Assembly (NCBI GenBank): GCA_021821425.1
Contig: JAKACL010000096.1
Coordinates: 1 to 9,679, forward strand
Source: Pseudomonadota bacterium
GTDB lineage: Bacteria > Pseudomonadota > Gammaproteobacteria > Burkholderiales > Thiobacillaceae
Length of the DNA: 9,679 bases
Direction of reading: 5' to 3'
Both the position numbers and the translations under genes were made by a program. The notes under the pieces were generated by a model. That model saw only the letters and a program-made list of their open reading frames with translations. It was not told the DNA's origin and did not search any database. This document shows positions 1 through 9,679 of this stretch, one piece after another; position 1 is the first letter of the stretch, and each line of letters begins with the position of its first letter.

Positions 1-1339
1 CGCGCGCGGCGCGGGCGATGCCGGACAGCACCGCCGACGGGGTGGCGATGGCGAGCGCGCAGGGCGAAGCCGCCACCAGCACCGCCATGGCGCGGTAAAA
101 GGATTCGGCGAAGGGAAAGCCGAACAGCGGCGGCAGCACGATGAGCAGCGCGGCCCCCACCAGCACGACGGGCACGAAGATCCGCTCGAAGCGGTCGGTG
201 AAGCGCTGCGTGGGCGATTTCTGCGTCTGCGCCTCGGCCACCATTTCCACCATGCGCGCCAGCGTGCTCTCCCGTGCCAGCTTGGTCACCTCGACGATCA
301 GCGCGCCTTCGCCGTTGACCGTGCCAGCGAATACCTTGTCGCCCGACTGTTTCTCCACCGGCATTGATTCGCCGGTAACTGGAGATTGATCGACCGCAGA
401 GTTGCCGGACGCCACCTGGCCGTCGGCGGGGATGCGCTGGCCCGGTTTGACGATCACCCGGTCGCCGCGCTGTAATGCTTCGACCCGCACCTCGATCTCC
501 ACGCCATCCCGCTGCACGATGGCCGTCTTGGGCGCCAGTTCTGCCAGTGCCTCGATGGCCTTGCGCGCCCGGTCCATGGCCATATGTTCCAGCGCATGGC
601 CCAGACTGAACAGGAACAGCAGCAGCGCGCCTTCTTCCCAGGCACCGAGCGCCGCCGCCCCAGCTGCCGCGACGATCATCAAGATGTCGATGTCGAAACG
701 GCGGCTGCGCAAACTCTGCCAGGCGTCGCGCAGAGTGTAAAAGCCGCCTGCGGCGTATGCGCCCAACAACAGGCCGAGCGACAGACCCCGCGGTGCGTCG
801 GCGCGACCCGCCAGCCAACCGGCCAGCAACAGCAAGCCAGCTATTCCGCTAAAAATAAGCTCGCGATGCTCGGCGAACCATCCAACCGCGCGACCTTCCT
901 CCAGCACGGCATATCCGAGCGCCTGGATGCGCCCGATAATCGCTGTGCGCTCAATTTTCTCGCTGTCGTACTCCAGACGCAGCCGTTCCACAGCGTAGCT
1001 CACCGAAGCCTCCAGCACGCCGTCCGTGCGTTGCAGGGCATGCTCGATCACGGTGGCGCAGGTGGGGCAGTCCATGCCGTCGATGCGCAGGGTCTCGTGA
1101 CGATAGCGATTGCCGATTTTTGCCCCGGCCGCTTGCGCCAGCTCGCGCACCCGACTCACGCTAAACCGCTGCGGGTCGTAATGCAGGCAAAGGCGGGCGC
1201 TGCCGTCTTCGCTGATGATGTGCCCCTTTTCCAAGCCTTCGGCCTGCAGTAATTCCGTCAGTCGCCCCACGCAGGCGTCGCGCTCGTCGGGGACATCCGG
1301 CAAGACCAGGGATAAGTCCAACTTTAGTTTTTCAGCCAT
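1..1339 (-). CDS. P1B-type heavy-metal ATPase, SPC (P1B-4-like) class, N-terminal 446 residues, partial
   Basis: Inner membrane ATPase that exports a divalent metal ion from cytoplasm to periplasm. The frame is open from ATG at 1339 to the window edge, so the phosphorylation (DKTGT) and ATP-binding domains lie outside. Seen in order: a degenerate HMA-like fold at about residues 1-78 without its CxxC; a proper HMA domain with GMDCPTC at 88-94; hydrophobic pairs at about 161-205 and 217-250; the actuator domain with TGES at 322-325; another membrane segment at about 386-406; and the ion-site helix with SPC at 425-427 followed by ALAIATP. Zn/Cd and Cu exporters normally have CPC there; SPC marks the Co/Fe/Zn P1B-4 group, which includes CzcP of Cupriavidus. 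A strong AAGGAG (1352-1347), 7 bp ahead, fixes the start. It begins 25 bp after the czcA stop, so it is probably the downstream gene of the czc operon. Exact substrate is inferred only. Confidence 0.93.
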   Translation of the reverse strand, partial: MAEKLKLDLSLVLPDVPDERDACVGRLTELLQAEGLEKGHIISEDGSARLCLHYDPQRFSVSRVRELAQAAGAKIGNRYRHETLRIDGMDCPTCATVIEHALQRTDGVLEASVSYAVERLRLEYDSEKIERTAIIGRIQALGYAVLEEGRAVGWFAEHRELIFSGIAGLLLLAGWLAGRADAPRGLSLGLLLGAYAAGGFYTLRDAWQSLRSRRFDIDILMIVAAAGAAALGAWEEGALLLFLFSLGHALEHMAMDRARKAIEALAELAPKTAIVQRDGVEIEVRVEALQRGDRVIVKPGQRIPADGQVASGNSAVDQSPVTGESMPVEKQSGDKVFAGTVNGEGALIVEVTKLARESTLARMVEMVAEAQTQKSPTQRFTDRFERIFVPVVLVGAALLIVLPPLFGFPFAESFYRAMAVLVAASPCALAIATPSAVLSGIARAAR

Positions 1340-1346
1340 ACTGCGG

Positions 1347-1352
1347 CTCCTT
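1347..1352 (-). promoter_or_regulatory. Ribosome binding site of the P1B ATPase gene
   Basis: AAGGAG lies 7 bases before the ATG at 1339 and inside the 25-base gap after the czcA stop. It decides the ATPase start. No promoter or terminator is visible in the gap, which fits read-through from czcA. Confidence 0.8.
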
Positions 1353-1364
1353 GGAAACGTCTGA

Positions 1365-4905
<3,541 letters not shown>

Positions 4906-4914
4906 GGCGGTCTC

Positions 4915-6504
4915 CTAATGGTCGTGGCTGGCGCCGGATTTACCCAGGTCAGCCTTGATCAGAAAGCTGTTTTGCGCGGCGTACTGCTCACCTGCGGCGA
5001 GCCCGCTGATGACTTCGGTGAATTTGCCGTCGCTGCGTCCCAGTTCCACGGGTCGTGCTTCGAGGTTGTCGCCGTAGCGACCGAACACAACAGTCCAGTC
5101 GCGCACGGTCTGGATCGCCTCCACAGAGACGGCCACCGGCACCTCGACCTCACCGGCCACCAGTTCAATGTTGACCGGCAAACCGGGGCGCCAGATGCCT
5201 TTCGGGTTGGGCAGCACGATGCGGGCCTTGGCCGTGCGGGTCTGTTCACCTACCAGCGCACCGACATAGGACACGGCGCCGCTGCTTTGGGACTCGAACG
5301 CGGTGGCCTTGACCGTGGCCTTCTGGCCGACCTTCACGGTGTTCAGGTCTTTGGCGTAAATCGTCATTTCGGCCCACACCGTGGACAGGTCAGCGACAAT
5401 GAAAATGGTGGCGTCATCCTTCACGGCTTCGCCGAGAGAAATATGCTTCTCCACCACCACGCCGTTGATGGGTGCACGTATCTCGTAGCGTGTGAGATTG
5501 CCGCTCCCCCGCGCTGCGCCGCCGAGCGAGGCCAGTTTTTGCTGCGCGTTCTGGGTAGCAATCTCCGCTTCCTGCATGGCATTCCGTGCTTGCAGATAAT
5601 CCTGCTCGGCCGAGATTTTTTCTTCCCACAGTTTTTTCTCGCGCGCGTAAGTCGTGCGCGCCAGCGACAGGCGTTTTTGCGCGGCCAGCAACTCGCTACG
5701 CTGGTCGGCCAGCGACTGGCTGGAAATCACCGCGAGTAACTGGCCCTTGCGCACCTGGTCGCCGATGTTGGACGCGACCGATTCGACAACGCCGGCCAGA
5801 CGAGGCACAACATGTACCAAACGGTCTTCGTTGAAGCGTATTTCGCCAATCAGGTTCAATGCGCTCTTGATGCGCGCCGGCCCGGCAGTCAACACTTCCA
5901 CGTTGCTTTGCTTGAGTTGCGCATCAGTCATGGCCACCCGCGCCTCGATCTGCTCATAACCAAAGCGATAGGACTTGTTGCCGTGCTGTGCAGTGAGCGT
6001 GACGTTGAACGAATGTGGCTCTTCAACCACCGCGTCCCCTTTGAGGTAATCATTCTCTTTCACGAATTTGAACACCTGCGGCGGGCGACCGAGGCGATCA
6101 AGCGTGAGCGTCACCTGGCTGGCCGTCGGGTCGAGCGGCTTGCCGTTTAGATAGGTGTAAATACGGAACTGCGGTTCGACGTTGGCTTCGAAGATCGTGA
6201 CCTCGATGGCGTAACCGTCCTGCTTGAATAGCTTCCCACCATGCGGACCTTTCTGTGGTGCGGCAGCCTCCTCATGGTGCTCTTCATCCGCGTGTTCCTT
6301 GTCGTCCGCATGACCGTCTTTCGCTTCTTCACCGTGATGCTCCGCATCGTTATGAGCGGCCGCTTCTGTGTGGCTGTCGTGCCCATGTTCATCGGTTTCC
6401 ATCTGTGACTTGTTCGTGCCGAGGATGAGCCAGGCGATGACCGCACCCACCACCAGAACGCCAGAAATGGAAAGCATTTGTTTCTTGTTCAAGTTGATTT
6501 TCAT
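4915..6504 (-). CDS. czcB: CzcB-type periplasmic adaptor (membrane fusion protein), His-rich N-terminus
   Basis: Periplasmic adaptor linking the CzcA pump to the CzcC channel. It has 529 residues. An N-terminal membrane anchor (about 12-29) is followed by a His/Asp/Glu-rich segment with 11 His between residues 40 and 88. Next is a beta-rich domain beginning at GPHGGKLF (86-93) and running to about 185. The adaptor core follows: a lipoyl half with VVPRLAGVVESV (232-243) and GDQVRKGQLLAVI (248-260), an alpha-helical hairpin at about 262-325 rich in Ala, Gln and Glu, and a second lipoyl half with YEIRAPINGVV (340-350). Beta-barrel and membrane-proximal domains (about 370-510) complete it. The C-terminus ends in SHDH, a possible extra metal ligand set. 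The start has AGGAA 6 bases upstream, overlapping the czcC stop 9 bp away. The His-rich part probably buffers or delivers periplasmic metal (inference). Confidence 0.95.
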   Translation of the reverse strand: MKINLNKKQMLSISGVLVVGAVIAWLILGTNKSQMETDEHGHDSHTEAAAHNDAEHHGEEAKDGHADDKEHADEEHHEEAAAPQKGPHGGKLFKQDGYAIEVTIFEANVEPQFRIYTYLNGKPLDPTASQVTLTLDRLGRPPQVFKFVKENDYLKGDAVVEEPHSFNVTLTAQHGNKSYRFGYEQIEARVAMTDAQLKQSNVEVLTAGPARIKSALNLIGEIRFNEDRLVHVVPRLAGVVESVASNIGDQVRKGQLLAVISSQSLADQRSELLAAQKRLSLARTTYAREKKLWEEKISAEQDYLQARNAMQEAEIATQNAQQKLASLGGAARGSGNLTRYEIRAPINGVVVEKHISLGEAVKDDATIFIVADLSTVWAEMTIYAKDLNTVKVGQKATVKATAFESQSSGAVSYVGALVGEQTRTAKARIVLPNPKGIWRPGLPVNIELVAGEVEVPVAVSVEAIQTVRDWTVVFGRYGDNLEARPVELGRSDGKFTEVISGLAAGEQYAAQNSFLIKADLGKSGASHDH

Positions 6505-6513
6505 GTCGGGTTC

Positions 6514-7830
6514 CTACGGTTGGGTGGCGGCTGGGGCCAGGGTTGAGCTGGGCGATGCCTCACCGAGAATGTGCTGGATTGCTGCGGCTGATCGATGTGC
6601 CTCGGCCAGCGCGCGCAGGTATTGGGACTGGGCCTGGAATGACGTGCGCTGGGCATCCAGCACGTCGAGAAAGTTGAATTTGCCGAGTTCGAAACCCTTG
6701 GTTGCGGCATCGTAGGCACTTTGCGCACCGGGCAGAATTTCCTGTTGCAGCATCCCTGCCTCCTGGCGTGCCGAACTCAAACGCTCGTACGCAAGCGTCA
6801 TCTCATTGGACAGGCGGATCCCGGCCGCAGACAGTTCATCCCGCGCCTTGTCGGTACGGTGCAACGCTTCCAGCAGATTGCCCTGATTGCGGTTGAAAAC
6901 CGGGATCGGAATCGAAACTCCGAGAATCGCCTGGTTGAGGCCCAACTCTTCATTGCGCCTGGCACCCAGGCTAACGGTCAGGTCAGGCACGCGCCGGCTG
7001 CGTTCGACCTCCGTCAACGCAAGTCGACGCTCGACCTCGATCCTGGCCCGCAACAAATTGGGCGAGGCTGCGAGGCGGGCATTCAGCTCGGCCAGATCAG
7101 GCAGCGGTGGCAGCGCCGTCAGTTCGCCTTCGGTCCGCGCAAAATTCGGCGAGAGGTCGCCCCAGGTACTGACAAGTTGCTTGCGCGCCGTGGCCAGTTC
7201 GCTGGTCGCGATAGCCAATTCGACGCGTACACCCGCTTCGGCCACGCGCGCCCGGGTTTCTTCCACTGGCGACACCTTGCCAGCGGTGACCCGCCGTGCA
7301 GCAGCACTGCTCGCGCGTTGCGCGAGTTCGACCGAGGCCTGCGCGAGTCGCAAACGCTCCTGCGCCACGAGCACGTCATAGAAAGCCACCACTACACCCG
7401 CACGAACCTCGGCACGCTTGGCGGCCAGTTCCGCCGCTGCGGCATCACGGGCGCGCTCGGCAGCCCCGATCCTGGCTGAGCGCTTGCCGCCCAGTTCGAT
7501 CGGCTGATTCAACTGGAGCGTGGTGCTCCGTGTTGCCTTGCGGGTGTCTTCAATGTAAGCGGCAATTTCCGGATTCGGGCGCACTTGCGCCTGGATGATC
7601 GTTGCCTCGATTGCATCCAGTTCGCGCTGAGCGGCGGACAGTACCGGGTTGGCGTCGAATGCCCGCTCCAGCGCTATCTTCAGGGTGAGCGCGGCAGCCG
7701 GTGCGGCGTCACGCATCGCGCTGACACGGCCCAGCTCAACAGTGCCGCTGTGCGCGGCATCGATAGTTTGTGCAAAAGATGGGTTGTAAAACAGAACCGC
7801 CAACCCAAGCGGCCATAGATGTCTTCGCAT
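6514..7830 (-). CDS. czcC: CzcC-type outer membrane efflux channel (TolC/OEP family)
   Basis: Outer membrane channel subunit of the tripartite Czc efflux complex, 438 residues. An N-terminal signal (MRRHLWPLGLAVLF...) has a likely cleavage after SFA at residue 20. Two OEP repeats follow. The first carries the strand motif LQLNQPIELGGKR (105-117), the second carries GVSIPIPVFNRNQGN (304-318). Each is flanked by long Ala/Arg/Glu-rich helices (about 122-220 and 318-375) that build the periplasmic tunnel. FELGKFNFLDVLDAQR (380-395) is the usual conserved end of the second repeat. A longer frame from TTG at 7842 would contain the GGAG site itself, so the ATG at 7830, six bases after GGAG (7840-7837), is preferred. 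The 97-bp gap after czcI shows no convincing promoter or terminator. The protein has no Cys at its mature N-terminus, so it is not an obvious lipoprotein. Confidence 0.95.
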   Translation of the reverse strand: MRRHLWPLGLAVLFYNPSFAQTIDAAHSGTVELGRVSAMRDAAPAAALTLKIALERAFDANPVLSAAQRELDAIEATIIQAQVRPNPEIAAYIEDTRKATRSTTLQLNQPIELGGKRSARIGAAERARDAAAAELAAKRAEVRAGVVVAFYDVLVAQERLRLAQASVELAQRASSAAARRVTAGKVSPVEETRARVAEAGVRVELAIATSELATARKQLVSTWGDLSPNFARTEGELTALPPLPDLAELNARLAASPNLLRARIEVERRLALTEVERSRRVPDLTVSLGARRNEELGLNQAILGVSIPIPVFNRNQGNLLEALHRTDKARDELSAAGIRLSNEMTLAYERLSSARQEAGMLQQEILPGAQSAYDAATKGFELGKFNFLDVLDAQRTSFQAQSQYLRALAEAHRSAAAIQHILGEASPSSTLAPAATQP

Positions 7831-7836
7831 CGAATT

Positions 7837-7840
7837 CTCC
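7837..7840 (-). promoter_or_regulatory. Ribosome binding site of czcC
   Basis: GGAG lies 6 bases before the ATG at 7830. It falls inside the alternative TTG-initiated frame at 7842, which argues that the shorter protein, beginning with MRRH, is the real one. Confidence 0.65.
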
Positions 7841-7927
7841 AAAAATGAAAGGATGAATCCGGCGAAACGGAACCGCGCAGGCTACAGAGTGCGTGCTAGC
7901 TAAAAATATGGAGTCCGTCCCGCCGTA

Positions 7928-8278
7928 TCAGGCGAGCGCGGACCAGTTGGGACGTTCGGGTCTATCCAGTGCGAGGGAAGAACAAGCCGCTTCGTCGCAT
8001 CGCAACGCGGGCTGTATAGGGGGAATAGAGGCGGGGAAAGCCGCCTCGTTCATGAGGCCCAGGAAGCCGGCCATATGGCAGTGATCGTGCCCGAGGTCGA
8101 ATTTCTCAGGCTGTTTGTCCGGGTCGGGTTTTGCGGAAAACGCTTTGTGCTCGTCATCGTGATGGCCGAAGTGCTGTGCGGCTTTGTCCTGCTCGTGCCC
8201 GCAATACTCAGCCACCGCAGCCCAGGATATCTGGAGCGGTAGTAGGCACAGCATTAGGGTCAAGAGAAACCGTCGCAT
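7928..8278 (-). CDS. czcI: CzcI family periplasmic metal-resistance accessory protein
   Basis: Small exported protein of 116 residues. The signal peptide MRRFLLTLMLCLLPLQISWA is followed by a probable cleavage at residues 20-23. The mature part is rich in His: Cys26 with His28, then HFGHHDDEH (36-44), then HDHCH (64-68). The C-terminus, with PERPNW at 107-112, resembles CzcI of Cupriavidus metallidurans (from memory), where czcI is likewise the first gene before czcC. CzcI is thought to act in the periplasm in control of czc expression; its biochemical role is not settled. The in-frame GTG at 8287 is an alternative start. The ATG at 8278 gives a normal signal peptide but has no Shine-Dalgarno sequence, and the best promoter ends only 7 bases upstream of it, so the message may be leaderless. 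It is the first gene of the central operon. Confidence 0.88.
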   Translation of the reverse strand: MRRFLLTLMLCLLPLQISWAAVAEYCGHEQDKAAQHFGHHDDEHKAFSAKPDPDKQPEKFDLGHDHCHMAGFLGLMNEAAFPASIPPIQPALRCDEAACSSLALDRPERPNWSALA

Positions 8279-8285
8279 GGCCGAC

Positions 8286-8315
8286 ACTATAGTTACTGCG
8301 AACTTATCCTGTCAA
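8286..8315 (-). promoter_or_regulatory. Candidate sigma-70-type promoter for the czcI-czcC-czcB operon
   Basis: TTGACA (8315-8310) and TATAGT (8291-8286) are separated by 18 bp in the gap between the second PII-like gene and czcI. The -35 is a perfect consensus match and the -10 is close to it. A start site about 7 bases downstream would fall at about 8279, next to the czcI ATG. An imperfect dyad, AGTT-N6-AACT (8304-8291), lies mostly in the spacer, and the -10 overlaps the palindrome ACTATAGT. Either could bear on metal-dependent control, but neither is a recognised operator. Confidence 0.55.
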
Positions 8316-8389
8316 TGAAGCAGTTCGTACCTTTCAGGTTGCTTTGCGCAGTATTGCGTTGGCTTTTGACTCCGCCGATATCTATGGGG

Positions 8390-8731
8390 TCATGGCCGTC
8401 CTGCGACTGGAACTGCCTGGATGATATCGCTCACATAAATCCACCCTGCCATGGCCTGGCCGGTGCGGGCGGTGCGCGCGATGATGTCCACCAGTTCGTT
8501 CACCTGGTGATCCTCGCAGACCAATTCCAGCTTGGATTCGTGAATGACCTCTTCGGCGAGTTCGACGGAATAGTGCTGCTCCCTGGCATCCACCGCCTTC
8601 AGCAGGCTTTGCACCGGGATGACACCAAGGTTGTGGCAACCGGCGTTCGCATTGCATTGCCCTGAGTCCTTGAGGGCGCGAATCACATCGCCGATGCGGT
8701 GATTGTGGATGTAAGCCTTGATCTCTCTCAT
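8390..8731 (-). CDS. Divergent PII-like protein downstream of the second RND pump
   Basis: Cytoplasmic protein of 113 residues. The start (MREIKAYIHNHRIGDVIRAL) and the stretch KLELVCEDHQVNELVDIIAR followed by TARTGQAMAGWIYVSDI fit the PII beta-alpha-beta fold. However, the GDG of the PII B-loop is replaced by MAG (94-96), and the Arg-rich C-loop is missing, the protein ending QAVPVAGRP. Classical ATP/ADP binding is therefore doubtful. The region equivalent to the T-loop holds Cys26, Cys32, His33 and His54, and Cys72 with His75 sit in the next strand; these could be metal ligands (inference). It differs strongly from the other PII-like protein of this locus, so it is not a recent duplicate. 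AGGAG lies 7 bases before the ATG. It follows the RND gene by 56 bp and probably belongs to that transcript; a pump-linked sensor role is inferred from position only. Confidence 0.8.
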   Translation of the reverse strand: MREIKAYIHNHRIGDVIRALKDSGQCNANAGCHNLGVIPVQSLLKAVDAREQHYSVELAEEVIHESKLELVCEDHQVNELVDIIARTARTGQAMAGWIYVSDIIQAVPVAGRP

Positions 8732-8755
8732 GCGTTTTCTCCTGTCTGGTGATTG

Positions 8756-8779
8756 CGTGCGGCCTCTTCAGGCCGCACG
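8756..8779 (-). other. GC-rich intergenic hairpin after the second RND gene
   Basis: A perfect 9-bp inverted repeat (CGTGCGGCC / GGCCGCACG) around a 6-base loop lies between the RND stop at 8790-8788 and the ribosome binding site of the PII-like gene. No T-run follows, so it is not a standard intrinsic terminator. It could stabilise the 3' end of the pump message, mark an RNA processing point, or attenuate transcription into the PII-like gene. Confidence 0.6.
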
Positions 8780-8787
8780 TTTCCGGT

Positions 8788-9679
8788 TTACTTCGCTTGT
8801 TTGCGTTCGCGACGGTTCTCCACCCATTCGTACATCAGCGGCAACAGCAGCAAGGTCAACGCCGTCGAGGTAAACAGCCCGCCCACCACTACGGTCGCCA
8901 GCGGACGCTGTGTTTCCGCTCCGACGCCGCTGGAGAGCAGCATCGGCACCAGGCCGAAGATGGCGATGGATGCCGTCATCAACACTGGCCGCAGCCGCAG
9001 CGCAGCACCTTGCTTGACCGCCTCCCTGACCGACAGCCCCTGCCGCCGCTGATCGTTGAGGAAGGACACCAGTACGATGCCGTTCAGCATCGCCACCCCA
9101 AACACGGCGATGAAACCAATAGCCGAGGGCACCGACAGATACTGCCCAGTGATGAACAAACCGATCACGCCACCGATGATGGCGAACGGCACGTTGGCGA
9201 TGATCAGCGTGGCGTAGGTGAGGGAGTTGAACGCCGTATACAGCAGAATGAAGATCAGTCCGATGGTAAGCGGCACGATCAGCGCCAGCTTGGCCATGGC
9301 ACGTTGCTGGTTCTCGAAGGCGCCACCCCACTCAACCCAGTAGCCGGCCGGCATCTTCACTTCGCTTTTGATTTTGGCCGCTGCCTCCTTCACGAAGCTG
9401 TCCACGTCACGCCCTTTCACGTCCATCTGGATCACCGCATAGCGTTGCAGTTGCTCGCGTCGCACGAAGGAATAACCTTCGTCCAGTTCTATCGTGGCCA
9501 CACTGGACAACGGCACCAGCGCGCCACTGCGGGTACGGATCGGAATGTTGTTGATGGCTTCAACGCTGTCGCGGAATTCAGGCGCGAGCCACACCTGGAT
9601 GTCGAAGCGCTTCACGCCGTCGATCAGTGTGGAAACGGCCTTGCCGCCGATGCCGGCCTGCACTATCTCCAGGATATCG
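8788..9679 (-). CDS. Second heavy-metal efflux RND transporter (CzcA/CusA family), C-terminal 296 residues, partial
   Basis: C-terminal part of an HME-RND inner membrane pump; the frame is open to the right edge and ends in TAA at 8790-8788. The visible part starts at DILEIVQAGIGGKAV in the second periplasmic loop. It continues through GYWVEWGGAFENQQ, and then five hydrophobic segments at about residues 130-149, 155-177, 184-208, 231-250 and 260-283, matching helices 8 to 12. Family hallmarks are RPVLMTA and [15 protein letters not shown]. The end is short and basic (NRRERKQAK), unlike the acidic tail of CzcA in this window, and many positions differ, so the two pumps are paralogues. The fourth-helix motif that would tell Zn/Co/Cd from Cu/Ag specificity is outside the window, so the substrate cannot be called. 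No adaptor or outer membrane gene for it is visible. Confidence 0.93.
   Translation of the reverse strand, partial: DILEIVQAGIGGKAVSTLIDGVKRFDIQVWLAPEFRDSVEAINNIPIRTRSGALVPLSSVATIELDEGYSFVRREQLQRYAVIQMDVKGRDVDSFVKEAAAKIKSEVKMPAGYWVEWGGAFENQQRAMAKLALIVPLTIGLIFILLYTAFNSLTYATLIIANVPFAIIGGVIGLFITGQYLSVPSAIGFIAVFGVAMLNGIVLVSFLNDQRRQGLSVREAVKQGAALRLRPVLMTASIAIFGLVPMLLSSGVGAETQRPLATVVVGGLFTSTALTLLLLPLMYEWVENRRERKQAK

Noticed and set aside
7831..7927. Internal promoter or terminator in the czcI-czcC gap
   Set aside because: No -35/-10 pair with proper spacing and no hairpin with T-run was found; the gap seems to be simple spacer apart from the czcC ribosome binding site.
8279..8287. GTG start for czcI at 8287
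   Set aside because: It lies within or directly at the promoter -10 region (8291-8286), has no ribosome binding site and adds only three residues before a typical MRRF signal-peptide start.
8756..8779. Rho-independent terminator after the second RND gene
   Set aside because: The stem is good but the following bases (CAATCACCAG on the minus strand) contain no T-tract.

Overview
The window is a chromosomal or plasmid heavy-metal resistance locus from a GC-rich Gram-negative bacterium. Gene content and order (czcI-czcC-czcB-czcA plus a P1B ATPase), together with the similarity of czcA and czcI to the Cupriavidus type, suggest a betaproteobacterium or near relative. That assignment is inference; no rRNA or taxonomic marker is present. 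All eight genes lie on the minus strand, so transcription runs from high to low coordinates. No tRNA, rRNA, CRISPR array or insertion sequence was seen, and no gene-free stretch exceeds about 115 bases.

Right-hand module (9679 to 8390): the C-terminal third of an HME-family RND metal pump, cut by the window edge, is followed by a GC-rich hairpin and then a small divergent PII-like protein. Its adaptor and outer membrane partners, if it has its own, must lie beyond the window.

Central module (8315 to 1): a 111-bp gap carries a good sigma-70-like promoter (TTGACA, 18 bp, TATAGT) pointing into czcI, a small periplasmic His-rich protein. Then come czcC (outer membrane channel), czcB (His-rich periplasmic adaptor), a second and different PII-like gene, czcA (inner membrane RND pump) and a P1B-type ATPase that runs off the left edge. 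From czcC to the ATPase the gaps are only 9, 9, 16 and 25 bp, each with a Shine-Dalgarno sequence, so this is very likely one operon. The ATPase was found by translating the minus strand from position 1339; it stays open to the window edge.

How it works together (family knowledge plus inference): the ATPase exports divalent metal from cytoplasm to periplasm. CzcA with CzcB and CzcC then carries periplasmic metal across the outer membrane. CzcI is a periplasmic accessory or regulatory protein. CzcA carries the Asp402, Asp408 and Glu415 set of the Zn/Co/Cd (HME1) class. The ATPase has an SPC rather than CPC membrane motif, as in the P1B-4 (CoaT/CzcP) class. The least ordinary feature is the pair of dissimilar PII-like proteins, one per RND pump. 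One keeps most of the nucleotide-binding loop residues and the other has lost them, which suggests cytoplasmic sensors or regulators of pump activity whose ligands are not known.
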